NCBI GenBank assembly: GCA_964441775.1
Contig: CAYTVL010000014.1
Coordinates: 60,568 to 124,567, forward strand
DNA from: SYOC01 sp964441775
GTDB lineage: Bacteria > Desulfobacterota > Binatia > Bin18
Length of the DNA stretch: 64,000 bases
Reading direction: 5' to 3'
This document shows positions 7,841 through 16,227 of the stretch, piece after piece (the stretch's first letter is position 1; each line of letters opens with the position of its first letter). The notes below the pieces were generated by a model. That model was not told where the DNA came from. It worked only from the letters and a program-made list of their open reading frames with translations, and did not search any database. Both the position numbers and the translations under genes were made by a program.

Positions 7841-9623
7841 ATGTCTATTGAAATAATCCTCAAAAACTACCGTTGCTTTTCAGACTCACATCCAGCCCGG
7901 TTTACTCTACGAAAGGGTATTACTGGTTTTGTGGGCGTGAATAACGCAGGGAAGTCGTCTCTCTTGAAATTTTTCTACGAGTTCCGGGAGTTGTTTGGAA
8001 TGCTCACGAACTCGGGGCACGTCCTTACTCTTCTTAAAGACTATGGGACAAAACTCCAACACTGGGCGTAAGGGCAGGGGGTCATTGCGAGCGCAGCGAA
8101 GCAATCTTGGCCCAGTTTTTTCGGCACTTGCGAGATTGCTTCGTCGTCTGCGACTCCTCGCAATGACAGGCTCTTCGACCTTCGTTTTTAGGTTTTGTCT
8201 CACAGTCCTTAAAGAAGAAGCTAGATCATTTCTATTTCCCCAGACGATTCTGGATGCAGATGAAGTGTTCTGTAATGACAGCCAAAGGAACTTGGAGATT
8301 ACTCTACGATTCCTAGAGGCAACTTCAATTATAGAAAAGCCCTTGCTTCCAAAGCTGGAAGAGTTGGTTATCAACGTTCCAAGAGCTGGCAACTCTTTTA
8401 CAATCAGTCTACGACTGGCCAACGGTCTGCTCGATACCTTCTCACCGTGTGGAATTGATGGAACACTATTATTGCACGGTAGTACGCCGGTTACAGATCT
8501 CTCAGGGATGTTTGAAGCCTGTCGGTACTTAGCGCAGTCGCTCTATCTTCCTCCGTTCCGAAACGCAGTAAATTTAGGAGCCAATCAAAACTACTTTGAT
8601 ATAAACGTCGGTCAAGCTTTCATTCTCGCCTGGAATCAACTCAAGAACGGACCATTGAAAAGGCAAAATGAAGCAGCTGATAAGTTGTCAGATGACATCA
8701 GAAGGATTTTCGGATTTAAACGTCTTGAGATCAATACTTCTGCGGATGGAACCACACTGAAAGTTTTGATTGATGGTAAAAGTTATGCACTCGGGGAGCT
8801 CGGCTCTGGGATTACGCAATTCATCCTTGTCCTTGCAGAAGCAGCAAGACGCCAACCTTCCTATATTCTCATTGACGAGCCAGAACTCAATCTTCATCCT
8901 TCCCTCCAGCTCGACTTCCTCACAACGTTAAGTTCGTATGCTCAAGAAGGAGTCCTGTTTGCTACTCATAATATTGGGCTGGCTCGTGCTGGAGCCGATT
9001 TGGTCTATTCAGTTCGCAAGAATGATCAGGGCAAAAGTGAAATCACGGAGCTTGAATCAACTCCAAGATTGTCCGAGTTTTTAGGTGAACTTAGCTTCTC
9101 GGGATACAAAGAGCTTGGGTTTAACAAGATTCTTCTCGTCGAGGGGAGTACGGACGTTAAGACGCTTCAGCAGTTCCTCCGCAAATTAGACCTCGATCAT
9201 CAAATCGTGATTCTACCGCTTGGAGGGTCTCAACTTATCAAGGCATCGGCTGAGTCGCAGTTGGAAGAGATTAAACGTATCTCCGGAGACATCTACGCAT
9301 TGATCGATAGTGAGCGTGGAGCCAAAGACGAGAAATTGGACTCTGTCAGAAAAGCATTTGTAGCAGCTTGTGAAAGAACTGGGATTCCCTGTCATGTTTT
9401 AGAGCGACGTGCGACCGAGAACTATCTATCTGACCGTGCAGTAAAACGGGTAAAAGGAGAGAAATATCGCGCGCTGGGACATTATGAAGTTTTCGGGGAC
9501 GTAAAACTGGCTTGGGGGAAAGAAGAAAACTGGCGCATTGCACGAGAAATGGAATTGATAGAATTAGAGGGCACAGATCTTGGGAAGTTCCTGCAAAGAT
9601 TGAAAGAGTCGAACACCACATAG
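7841..9623 (+). pseudogene. OLD-like AAA ATPase/TOPRIM nuclease gene interrupted by a palindromic repeat
   Basis: The first 76 codons (7841-8071) encode the start of a RecF/OLD-type ATPase: IEIILKNYRCFSD then Walker A GVNNAGKSS. After an 87-bp palindromic element (8081-8167) the reading continues in another frame to 9623 with the rest of the protein: LGELGSGITQF (signature-like), ILIDEPELNLHPS (Walker B), LFATHN (H-loop) and a C-terminal TOPRIM/DUF4435-like part (ILLVEGSTDV, IYALIDSE). OLD-family enzymes are ATP-driven nucleases often linked to phage defence. The long ORF from 7995 to 9623 reads through the repeat and gives the artefactual string SLRAQRSNL ... LRLLAMTG, so no intact ATPase is made unless the element is bypassed. 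Native length without the insert would be near 560 residues. Confidence 0.8.
8081..8167. mobile_element. Palindromic MITE-like element (GTCATTGCGAG...CTCGCAATGAC)
   Basis: 87-bp element with perfect 11-bp terminal inverted repeats (8081-8091 / 8157-8167) and inner inverted repeats GAAGCAATCT / AGATTGCTTC (8098-8107 / 8133-8142). This word family is a well-known dispersed bacterial palindrome whose translation gives RAQRSNL and LRLLAMTG. Here it lies inside the coding region of the OLD-like ATPase and breaks its frame. Confidence 0.85.
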
Positions 9624-9730
9624 ATTCTCGCGATGTCAATCTTCAGGATGCCAGCCTTGCTTTTCATTACCTACTGCTCATGGTCTACAAAATCAAAACT
9701 TGCGGATAGGAGTCGTCTGAACCGCCTCAC

Positions 9731-9832
9731 TCAGGCAGCTTTGGCAGGCACAGGCTCACTCGCGTGACGGCTGAGATATGCCATCACCTCAGTGTGCATT
9801 TTCTCAATCTCAGCTAGATAGCCATTGGCCAT
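9731..9832 (-). pseudogene. Remnant of a small ORF next to the nucleotidyltransferase fragment
   Basis: A 33-codon reading (MANGYLAEIEKM ... PVPAKAA, stop at 9731) that stays open upstream as LGARFRVTIPPGEFKH, in a different frame from the nucleotidyltransferase fragment. It looks like the C-terminal part of a short helical protein. No family is recognised. It may be a separate partner gene or the frameshifted tail of the fragment beside it. Confidence 0.3.
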
Positions 9833-9858
9833 GTGTTTGAATTCTCCTGGCGGAATCG

Positions 9859-10010
9859 TTACGCGAAACCGTGCACCCAACCTTCAAATCGCGTGATGAG
9901 GATGATGTCAACATCGTTTAGCTCCGGCTTATTGGTGATATAGCTGCCGAAGATCCCAAAACGAAGGAGCTTTCCGGTAGCATGGACGAGTTCGTAAGCG
10001 TGCACCAATC
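9859..10010 (-). pseudogene. Truncated nucleotidyltransferase-domain fragment
   Basis: The reading LRFGIFGSYITNK followed by ELNDVDIILI carries the nucleotidyltransferase pattern GS-x(n)-D-x-D of minimal nucleotidyltransferase proteins. Its N terminus is cut off exactly where the right-hand direct repeat begins (10011), and the open frame then runs antisense through that repeat. The fragment is about 49 residues and lacks a start, so it is a remnant left by the recombination that formed the island border. Confidence 0.6.
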
Positions 10011-10169
10011 TGGCGATGACAACTTCACTTGGGACTCGGACTATCCGCATCCCGACGGCGCCTATCCGTGGGGCGTGGAAGCGATGCTCAAGCAACCGCT
10101 CTCGCGGGAGTCCAAGCGTAAACTGTTGTGGGACAACGCAGCCCGGGTGTTTAACCTCGCGTAGAAACA
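10011..10169 (+). pseudogene. Right direct repeat: orphan 3' end of an amidohydrolase gene
   Basis: Second copy of the last 51 codons and stop of the 5682-6800 amidohydrolase. The 7 differences are mostly synonymous, with two amino-acid changes (Thr to Ala, Gln to Arg). That spectrum suggests the copy spent time as part of a functional homologue before being truncated, rather than arising by a very recent duplication. There is no upstream coding sequence, only the truncated nucleotidyltransferase fragment on the other strand. Confidence 0.85.
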
Positions 10170-10249
10170 CTACCTCGCATTTGAGTCAAATTCAGAAACG
10201 CCGCGGGTATTGTTGCCCGTGGCGAGCAATAACTGAGGGATTTGTAGGA

Positions 10250-11653
10250 TTACTCTTCCTTTACCTGAGGCATTTGAGGCGTTAGAGGAAACGTAAGCGT
10301 AAAACAAGCACCCGCTCCGATCTGACTCTCCATCTGGACGGTTCCGCCGAGCGCTTCGATGAATCTCTTTACAATGTGGAGTCCGATCCCAACTCCCCCG
10401 CTTCGCCCCCCATCTCGACTTTGCTGAAACCTCTCAAAGATGCGACGATAATCTTCTTGCGCGATCCCAGGTCCCGTATCCGCCACACGGAAATACGCGA
10501 CGTGGTCGGTTTGTAACCCCGCGCTGATCTTCACACTCCCTCTCTCTGTAAATTTTAACGCGTTATGAATAAGGTTGCGCATCGCCACTTCCAGTTTGCG
10601 CCGATCGCTCCGTAGCAAGATTTGCGTCTGCGGCAGACTCCACTGGATCTCTACAGCTGATTTTATCCAGTTGACAGGAAGACTGTCACGAAGGCTCTCC
10701 AGCAACTCCACAAACGAAAACTTTTCGACAGTCAGCGTCACGTCTCCGGCCTCAAGGCGATTGAGGTCGAGCATATTTTGAATCAAATGTAGTAATTCCA
10801 GCGACTGAGCATGAATTCGCCATATTGGACGAGGCTGCGAGAGGGTGTCGTCAGCACCTTCTTCAAGCAAGATGCTCGAGTAGCCAATGATGATGTTCAG
10901 TGGTGTGCGTAGCTCGTGAGAAACGGTAGCAAGAAACTCTGACTTCGCGGCGTCGGCCCGTTGCGCTCGCAACGTTTGACAGTAGGCGGTAAAGCGATGG
11001 TGGTCCAGTAATGACACGCCGATCGCTAGAGTACACGCGCCGGAAAATAAGAGAAGGACATTGTAAGCGATCGGTATGGTCGATATGGCTCCGCCCAGCA
11101 CAACTCCAGACGAGACAGAAGCGTTGCCGCCAAAGACTATGACAGGATTGGGAATGAAACCCAATGCGCAGGGATAGCCAACAGCAACCCAGGTACAGGC
11201 AAAGAGGTATTGCCTGAGCGTACAGGGAAAGAAGACCGCGAACCCAACCATGAGGAGCAGAAGCGAAGCGGTCAGGAGCGTCGCGTCGCCATGATGTTGT
11301 CCATAATAGAAACAAACGATGGCAATAACAAGATTCTGCGCAACGCCAATTGCTATCATGGTTACACGCGGAGCAAATGTAAAGATAAGAAACGTGAGGG
11401 CTCCAATAAGAGCGTACGGGAGACTCCCGGAGAGTGGAGTCACGCCGCGTTCTGGAAAGAACCGCTGCTCAAGGAAACAGGCAACCGTATTCATCAAAAG
11501 AAAAAGGCCAATGCCGTATGGGAAACGCTGCGCGGCGAGCTGACGCAACTCGTTGCGGTACGTTACACGAAGCTGGTCCTCTTCCGTCTCTACTTTCTGA
11601 GTTCTTCCCAATCGCATTGCTATCGCCTTTTGTCTGTCACAAGGATTCAGCAC
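10250..11653 (-). CDS. Membrane sensor histidine kinase
   Basis: 467 residues. The N-terminal half has about six hydrophobic segments (residues about 45-215: IGLFLLMNTVACF, ALIGALTFLIF, NLVIAIVCFYYG, LLLLMVGFAVFF and others), followed by a HisKA domain with the phosphoacceptor His246 in TVSHELRTPLN and an HATPase_c domain with N box (NLIHNALKF), G1 (DTGPGIA) and G2 (GVGIGLHIV). No response regulator is adjacent, so it is an orphan kinase here. ATG at 11653 used; Met13 is an alternative start. Confidence 0.88.
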   Translation of the reverse strand: MLNPCDRQKAIAMRLGRTQKVETEEDQLRVTYRNELRQLAAQRFPYGIGLFLLMNTVACFLEQRFFPERGVTPLSGSLPYALIGALTFLIFTFAPRVTMIAIGVAQNLVIAIVCFYYGQHHGDATLLTASLLLLMVGFAVFFPCTLRQYLFACTWVAVGYPCALGFIPNPVIVFGGNASVSSGVVLGGAISTIPIAYNVLLLFSGACTLAIGVSLLDHHRFTAYCQTLRAQRADAAKSEFLATVSHELRTPLNIIIGYSSILLEEGADDTLSQPRPIWRIHAQSLELLHLIQNMLDLNRLEAGDVTLTVEKFSFVELLESLRDSLPVNWIKSAVEIQWSLPQTQILLRSDRRKLEVAMRNLIHNALKFTERGSVKISAGLQTDHVAYFRVADTGPGIAQEDYRRIFERFQQSRDGGRSGGVGIGLHIVKRFIEALGGTVQMESQIGAGACFTLTFPLTPQMPQVKEE

Positions 11654-11994
11654 CGCTCTGAATGGCTAACTTCGAGTCGGTGCCAGGAAAGACATTTCGT
11701 TAGGGAACCTCAAAGCGCCATGTAGACGCAAGGCCCAATAGACAATGTCAGGACAGACCTTCAGCATCAGAGTCTATTATCAAAGAGATAAAAGAAAAAG
11801 CAACGCTCACGATACTCAGCAAATTCGATCTCTTCGTCAACCATCGAATCTACCAGCGAGACCAAGAGCAAACCCCTCTCACTGTTTTTCTGCAATTGCC
11901 CCAACCACCCTGCTCCATTGACAATCCCATTCAGCCTTATACAGTGCTGAACCTCACGGTCATTGCTGGAGACCAGTAAGCAGGAGGGACTGTC
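11654..11994. promoter_or_regulatory. Intergenic region between kinase and Rieske gene, weak promoter
   Basis: 341 bp without a credible gene. A TTGACA box at 11918-11923 is followed 16 nt later by TACAGT (or 14 nt later by TATACA), giving a weak sigma-70-like candidate for the Rieske operon, about 50 nt before the start codon. AGGAGGG at about 11986 is the ribosome binding site. Nothing else stands out. Confidence 0.3.
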
Positions 11995-13284
11995 ATGGCG
12001 GCAACCAACGGATCGACAACGAACGGCGCGAATGGAAGACCTCACGGCGGCAAGTGGCACGATAAATACCCGCACTTGGGGAAAGGCCCACTGCCTGTAG
12101 ATGGTTTCATTTCCGAAGAACAGTTTCGTTTGGAACAAGAGCATATCTTTAAGAAGGTTTGGTTGAATGTTGGCCGAGTCGAACAGCTTCCAAAACCTGG
12201 TGACTACTTTGTGAAAGACCTTGCGGTCTGTCAGACTTCAGTTATCGTCGTGCGCGGCAAGAAGGATGGTAACATCCATGCTTTCCACAACATTTGCTCC
12301 CATCGCGGCAATAAAGTGGTGTGGAACCAGCAGGGCTCCTGTCAGATGTTTACCTGCAAGTTCCACAGTTGGTCCTATGGGTTGGATGGCAAGCTGCGGT
12401 TTGTCCCGGATGAAGAGAGTTTCTTCAATCTCAAGAAAGAGGAGCTGGGTCTGACTCCAGTCGCGGTCGATGTATGGGAAGGTTTCATCTTTGTCAACGT
12501 GGACCCGAACCCGCAAGAAACTCTGCAAGAATACTTGGGGGAACTGGCCCCTGGGCTGCACGGTTATCCGTTTGCCGAGTTTTCAGCGACCAGCGCCTCG
12601 TGGACCACGGAGGTAAAGGCTAATTGGAAGGTCGCCAAAGACGCTTTTCAGGAAATCTATCACGTGCCATTTCTCCATCGCCGTTCGGCCCCCGATTCGT
12701 TCACCAGTAAAGAGAATCCCTTCGCGCACGCCCTGCACATGCAACTGTTTCCTCGCCATGCCCGCGCTTCGTTGTTCGGCAACGCCGACGTCAAACCGAG
12801 CCCCGTGGCGGCGCTAGCGTTTCGTTATGGGGCCTTCATCATTCGCCAAGATTTTTCGCAGAGTAATCTCCCTCCGGGAGTGAACCCCTTGCGTGACCCA
12901 ACGTGGACGCTTGATCTCAACGTGATCTTCCCCTGCTTTTTCGTTGATGTCTCCGAAGGCTCGTACTTCACGCACCAATTCCTGCCCGTGGCGGTTGATC
13001 GGACGATTTGGCAATCGACGCAGTATTTCCCCAAAGCCAAAACAGTTGGACAGCGTTTCAGTCAGGAATACGGACACGTATTTTTCCGCGATGTCATTTT
13101 AGAGGATGGTCGCACTTTTGAAGAGACGCAGTCAGTGCTTTCTTCCAGAGCGAAAAAATCGTTCGTCCTCCACGACGAGGAACTGCTTGTACGTCACAGC
13201 CATTACGTGGTGCAGCAAATGATTAGCGGTCAGCCGGTGGATGCGGCGTTCCACACCTCGAAACAAGAGGCAACCCATGCCTAA
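11995..13284 (+). CDS. Rieske aromatic ring-hydroxylating oxygenase, large (alpha) subunit
   Basis: 429 residues. The Rieske [2Fe-2S] ligands are present: Cys101-x-His103 (CSHRG) and Cys121-x2-His124 (CKFHSW). The catalytic domain has the mononuclear iron pattern with Asp216, Glu220, His223 and His228 (DAFQEIYHVPFLH). Such enzymes hydroxylate aromatic or other unactivated rings using electrons from a reductase, which is not encoded next to it. AGGAGGGACTGTC precedes the ATG. A small 109-residue protein and a dienelactone hydrolase follow with overlapping stop/start codons, so the three are one operon and probably one degradation route. Confidence 0.9.
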   Translation: MAATNGSTTNGANGRPHGGKWHDKYPHLGKGPLPVDGFISEEQFRLEQEHIFKKVWLNVGRVEQLPKPGDYFVKDLAVCQTSVIVVRGKKDGNIHAFHNICSHRGNKVVWNQQGSCQMFTCKFHSWSYGLDGKLRFVPDEESFFNLKKEELGLTPVAVDVWEGFIFVNVDPNPQETLQEYLGELAPGLHGYPFAEFSATSASWTTEVKANWKVAKDAFQEIYHVPFLHRRSAPDSFTSKENPFAHALHMQLFPRHARASLFGNADVKPSPVAALAFRYGAFIIRQDFSQSNLPPGVNPLRDPTWTLDLNVIFPCFFVDVSEGSYFTHQFLPVAVDRTIWQSTQYFPKAKTVGQRFSQEYGHVFFRDVILEDGRTFEETQSVLSSRAKKSFVLHDEELLVRHSHYVVQQMISGQPVDAAFHTSKQEATHA

Positions 13285-13606
13285 ATCGTTACTGCCCGAA
13301 GCATTTTGTGATCTGGAGCAATGGCTAGCGTGGTCGCTGGCGACCGAACAAGAGCGCAGCGATAAACGTCAGGTTAGCACAATGACAGAAATCAAGGCGT
13401 TTTATGACACCATGCTGGCGCGCATGGAAGAGATCTTGCCCTACTTAGAACAATTTCCGTTGGAGCAGATGCCGGAGGACGCCCAGCGTCTTTTCTATTT
13501 GATGTTGTCGTTGGCCGAAGTGGCCCCGGCAGTCGAACTGTTTGGGCAGCCCACGGTCATCGATAGCTACGATATCAAGCGGTTCACTGCGCACCGCATG
13601 GAGTAA
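13277..13606 (+). CDS. Small hypothetical protein coupled to the Rieske oxygenase
   Basis: 109-residue, mostly helical acidic protein with no recognised domain (MTEIKAFYDTMLARMEEILPYLEQFP, AQRLFYLMLSLAEVAPAVELF). The ATG at 13277 overlaps the Rieske stop by 8 nt (ATGCCTAA), and its own stop overlaps the next start (TAATG). Tight coupling on both sides suggests a dedicated accessory factor for the oxygenase or hydrolase. It is not a ferredoxin (no Cys cluster) and not the typical NTF2-fold beta subunit. Confidence 0.65.
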   Translation: MPKSLLPEAFCDLEQWLAWSLATEQERSDKRQVSTMTEIKAFYDTMLARMEEILPYLEQFPLEQMPEDAQRLFYLMLSLAEVAPAVELFGQPTVIDSYDIKRFTAHRME

Positions 13607-14328
13607 TGTCCACCATGAAAACAGAACGGATCACGTATCGTGACGGCGATGTGACGTTGCTCGGATTTCTGGCGGATGACGAGACGCAACCAGGAAAACG
13701 CCCTGGCATTCTCGTGATGCCGGGCGGGTTTGGTCTGGGAATCAACGCCAAACGGCGCGCGGAAATGCTGGCTGGGCTAGGATACGTCGCCTTCGCCGGC
13801 GACCCTTATGGCGATGGCGTTGAAATCGACGATCTTGAAGAAGTCAAAAAGATGGTGGTCGCTTTGCGGAGCGACCCGGACAAGTTTCGTCAGCGAGCGC
13901 AGGTCGCGTTGGATACTCTCCTCTCTTTTCCACAAGTCGATCCCAAGCGAGTCGCTGCCATTGGGTACTGTCTGGGCGGCACTTTCGTTCTGGAGCTGGC
14001 GCGCGCCGGGGCTCCACTTGCGGGCGTAGTGACGTTTCATGGCGGTCTCGAAACCCAATGCCCCGCTGAGCCTGGTCAGGTGCGAGCGAAGCTCCTGATC
14101 TGCACCGGCGCGGATGATCCGTCGGTTCCTGTTGCTCATGTCAATGCGTTTGCCGAAGAAATGACCAAAGCGGGCGCGGACTGGCAAATCATCAGTTACG
14201 GTGGGACGCAACATGCTTTCACCTACCCGGACGCAGCGACTCGCGGCATTTCATGGATTGTCTACAATCAAGCTGCCGACGAGCGCTCCTGGAAAGCGAT
14301 GCGTGCGTTCTTCGAGGAGATTTTCTAA
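13606..14328 (+). CDS. Dienelactone hydrolase family protein
   Basis: 240-residue alpha/beta hydrolase of the DLH type with the cysteine nucleophile in AIGYCLGG, an acid in CTGADDPSVP and the His in GGTQHAFT. DLH enzymes open the lactone formed after ring cleavage in (chloro)catechol degradation; other members hydrolyse different esters. The start overlaps the previous stop by one base (TAATG). It completes the Rieske operon. Confidence 0.87.
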   Translation: MSTMKTERITYRDGDVTLLGFLADDETQPGKRPGILVMPGGFGLGINAKRRAEMLAGLGYVAFAGDPYGDGVEIDDLEEVKKMVVALRSDPDKFRQRAQVALDTLLSFPQVDPKRVAAIGYCLGGTFVLELARAGAPLAGVVTFHGGLETQCPAEPGQVRAKLLICTGADDPSVPVAHVNAFAEEMTKAGADWQIISYGGTQHAFTYPDAATRGISWIVYNQAADERSWKAMRAFFEEIF

Positions 14329-14386
14329 GCCGCTTGGGCTGGGACGTCCAGAACGTAGCACTCCCGGCTCATTCATCAGCCGTTTC

Positions 14387-15787
14387 TTATTTCAGCCCCG
14401 CCTTGCGTAGGGCAACGAAATGGCGCTCCATGATTACTGTATCTTTCATGGGCCAGAAGCGTTCCATCCCCGCCAGGGTGAACGTAGGATTGAGCCGCAG
14501 AATCTCCACGCCTTCTGCGCGTGCTTCCTCTAGCTGTTCCAACTCAGCGTAGCAAACGGCCAAATGCAGATGGACGGGAGGATAGTCGGGATGGTGGGCC
14601 GCGAATTTCTTCCCAAAGGCCAGGGCTTCTTTGTAGCGCTCCGCGATGCGATAAGAAGCGGCCAAGTTAAACAGGTAAATGTCAGGATGTTTGGGATTCA
14701 GGCGGATTGCCTGCTCGTAAGCTTTGACACTTTCGTCTGGCGGTCCAGCAAAGAATAAGACAGTACCCAGGTGAAAATAGCCCTCAGCAAAGTTCGGATC
14801 GAGGGTAACAGCCTGCCGAGCTTCGACAAGGGCTTGCTCATACTGCCGCTTCCAGGCGAAGACCGTGCCCAAGATCGCATGAGGCAGGGGTAGGATATTA
14901 TCCAAAGCAAGTGCGCGTTGCTCCATGGTCAGAGCCCGGTCCAGCGATTGCCCTTGGTTACTACTCGGATTAAAGAACCAATCGAGCAAATAAGTCTCAC
15001 CTAATCGCGCGTAGGCTTCTGCATACTGTGGGTCCAATGCGATCGCTTGCTCGTACAACTGGCGGGCTGGCGTCAATGGGTCGTTCTTGTAACTTGCACG
15101 CAAGACGGCCTCTAGCCCCCGCAAGTAGAAATCATAGGCTTCCAGGTGTGTCGTGGGAGCACGCTGGAACCATACGGGCTCCTGTGGAGTGAGGCGCACT
15201 TGCAGCATCAGCGTAATCTGTTGCCGAATCTCACCGTATAAGGCGAAGAGGTCTTTGAATGGACGGTCATAGTCCTCGGTCCATACGTGTTCTCCGGTCG
15301 TTGCATCAATGAGTTGCACGATGATGCGCACCTGCCCGTCGGCTTTTTGCACGCTGCCTTCCAGGACGTAGCGCACGCCCATCTCGCGGCTGATGTCCTG
15401 CACTTTGACGGCTTTGCCTTTGTAAGTGAATGCCGAAGTGCGGGCGATGACAAAAAGACCGGGGACACGTGAAAGGGCAGCCGTAATCTCCTCAGTGAGG
15501 CCGTCGCTGAAATACTCCTGCGCCGGGTCGCCGCTCAGGTTCACGAAGGGCGGTACGATAATGGACGGCTTATCGGGCAACGGCAATGCTGCTGGCGCGG
15601 CGTCAGTCCTGAGTGCTGAGTCCTGAGTGCTGAGCGTCGGGCGGGACAGATACTGGACAATCAGGACTGTAGCAATGATCAATAGCACGGCCGCCAGGAC
15701 GACGCTGCGAATAAATCGCGACGAGGCCGGAGAGCCATCCGTGTCTAGGATCTGGTCAGAAGCGAGAGAAACATCTTGAGTTTCCAA
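14387..15787 (-). CDS. TolB-like/TPR half of a split winged-helix regulator
   Basis: 466 residues from a TTG: a single membrane segment (about 26-47), a TolB/FlgO-like domain starting PPFVNLSGDPAQEYFSDGLTEEI, then TPR repeats to the end (ARQLYEQAIALDPQYAEAYARLGE and following). In related proteins this follows an OmpR-type winged helix in one polypeptide (CadC-like membrane regulators). Here the winged helix is a separate frame at 15862-16227. The frame stays open upstream of 15787, so the TTG may be artificial. A heptad repeat (STQDSALRTD) lies between the membrane segment and the TolB-like domain. Confidence 0.8.
   Translation of the reverse strand: METQDVSLASDQILDTDGSPASSRFIRSVVLAAVLLIIATVLIVQYLSRPTLSTQDSALRTDAAPAALPLPDKPSIIVPPFVNLSGDPAQEYFSDGLTEEITAALSRVPGLFVIARTSAFTYKGKAVKVQDISREMGVRYVLEGSVQKADGQVRIIVQLIDATTGEHVWTEDYDRPFKDLFALYGEIRQQITLMLQVRLTPQEPVWFQRAPTTHLEAYDFYLRGLEAVLRASYKNDPLTPARQLYEQAIALDPQYAEAYARLGETYLLDWFFNPSSNQGQSLDRALTMEQRALALDNILPLPHAILGTVFAWKRQYEQALVEARQAVTLDPNFAEGYFHLGTVLFFAGPPDESVKAYEQAIRLNPKHPDIYLFNLAASYRIAERYKEALAFGKKFAAHHPDYPPVHLHLAVCYAELEQLEEARAEGVEILRLNPTFTLAGMERFWPMKDTVIMERHFVALRKAGLK
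15605..15634. repeat. Heptanucleotide tandem repeat (GTCCTGA/GTGCTGA)
   Basis: Four 7-bp units alternating GTCCTGA and GTGCTGA, inside the TPR gene where they encode a linker. The same 30 bases recur at 31437-31466. Confidence 0.85.
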
Positions 15788-15822
15788 CTCTAGACCCTGG
15801 ACACTAGACTCTAGACCGTTCT
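15785..15822. repeat. Degenerate heptanucleotide repeat (GACNCTA type)
   Basis: Reads as consecutive 7-mers AACTCTA GACCCTG GACACTA GACTCTA GACCGTT at the junction of the two halves of the split regulator. Confidence 0.65.
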
Positions 15823-15861
15823 CACCGCTTTCCTTTTGACTTTCTTCTTCGCGACTATTGG

Positions 15862-16227
15862 CTATTTCTTCTTGACCTGGAACTTGGAACTTGGAACTGG
15901 TGGAGTGGTCACGGAGGGGAGGAAGCGAAATCCTTGCCGATGTACGGTCTCAATGTACCGCGGCGTTTTCGCGTCATCTCCCAACTCCTTCCGAAGTTCT
16001 CGCACACAGACCGACAACGCCACGTCGCTCACCACAGTCTCTGGCCACACTGCGGAGAAGAGTTCTTCCTGCGTGACTATGCGACCCGGATGTTCGATTA
16101 AGTAGTGCAGCACCCCAAAGGCTTTGGGCGTTAGCTTAATCATCTCCGCCCCACGCCAGATACAGGCGTTTTGTGGATCAAGCCGAAAAGCCCCAAAACT
16201 CGCGGAAATGTCTGTCGACATACCCAT
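15862..16227 (-). CDS. OmpR-type winged-helix DNA-binding half of the split regulator
   Basis: 121 residues. Trans_reg_C winged helix: FGAFRLDPQN, LTPKAFGVLHYLIEHPG, VTQEELFSAVWPE, VRELRKELGDD, YIETVHRQGFRF. These are all landmarks of the OmpR/CadC DNA-binding domain. The frame stops 12 codons after the domain, directly behind a tract of three 7-bp units. If one more 7-bp unit were present, the frame would run without a stop into the downstream TM/TolB/TPR part and give one 615-residue CadC-like protein. As read, it would be a soluble stand-alone DNA-binding protein. Confidence 0.82.
   Translation of the reverse strand: MGMSTDISASFGAFRLDPQNACIWRGAEMIKLTPKAFGVLHYLIEHPGRIVTQEELFSAVWPETVVSDVALSVCVRELRKELGDDAKTPRYIETVHRQGFRFLPSVTTPPVPSSKFQVKKK
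15873..15898. repeat. Heptanucleotide repeat (TTGGAAC) at the frame break
   Basis: Three tandem copies of TTGGAAC (GTTCCAA on the coding strand), the first slightly changed, within the linker of the winged-helix/TPR regulator. Unit length 7 is not a multiple of 3, so any change in copy number shifts the frame. Confidence 0.85.

Noticed and set aside
7907..8422. 171-codon minus-strand ORF with RSRRRRSNLA
   Set aside because: This is the reverse reading of the palindromic element and surrounding ATPase gene, a known artefact.
9982..10164. Small plus-strand ORF ending in the amidohydrolase C terminus as an independent gene
   Set aside because: It has no N-terminal domain; the amidohydrolase part is only the duplicated 3' end joined to unrelated sequence.
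11767..12144. 125-codon minus-strand ORF upstream of the Rieske gene
   Set aside because: Overlaps the Rieske start in antisense, has no homology signal and no RBS; the region is more likely a promoter/leader.
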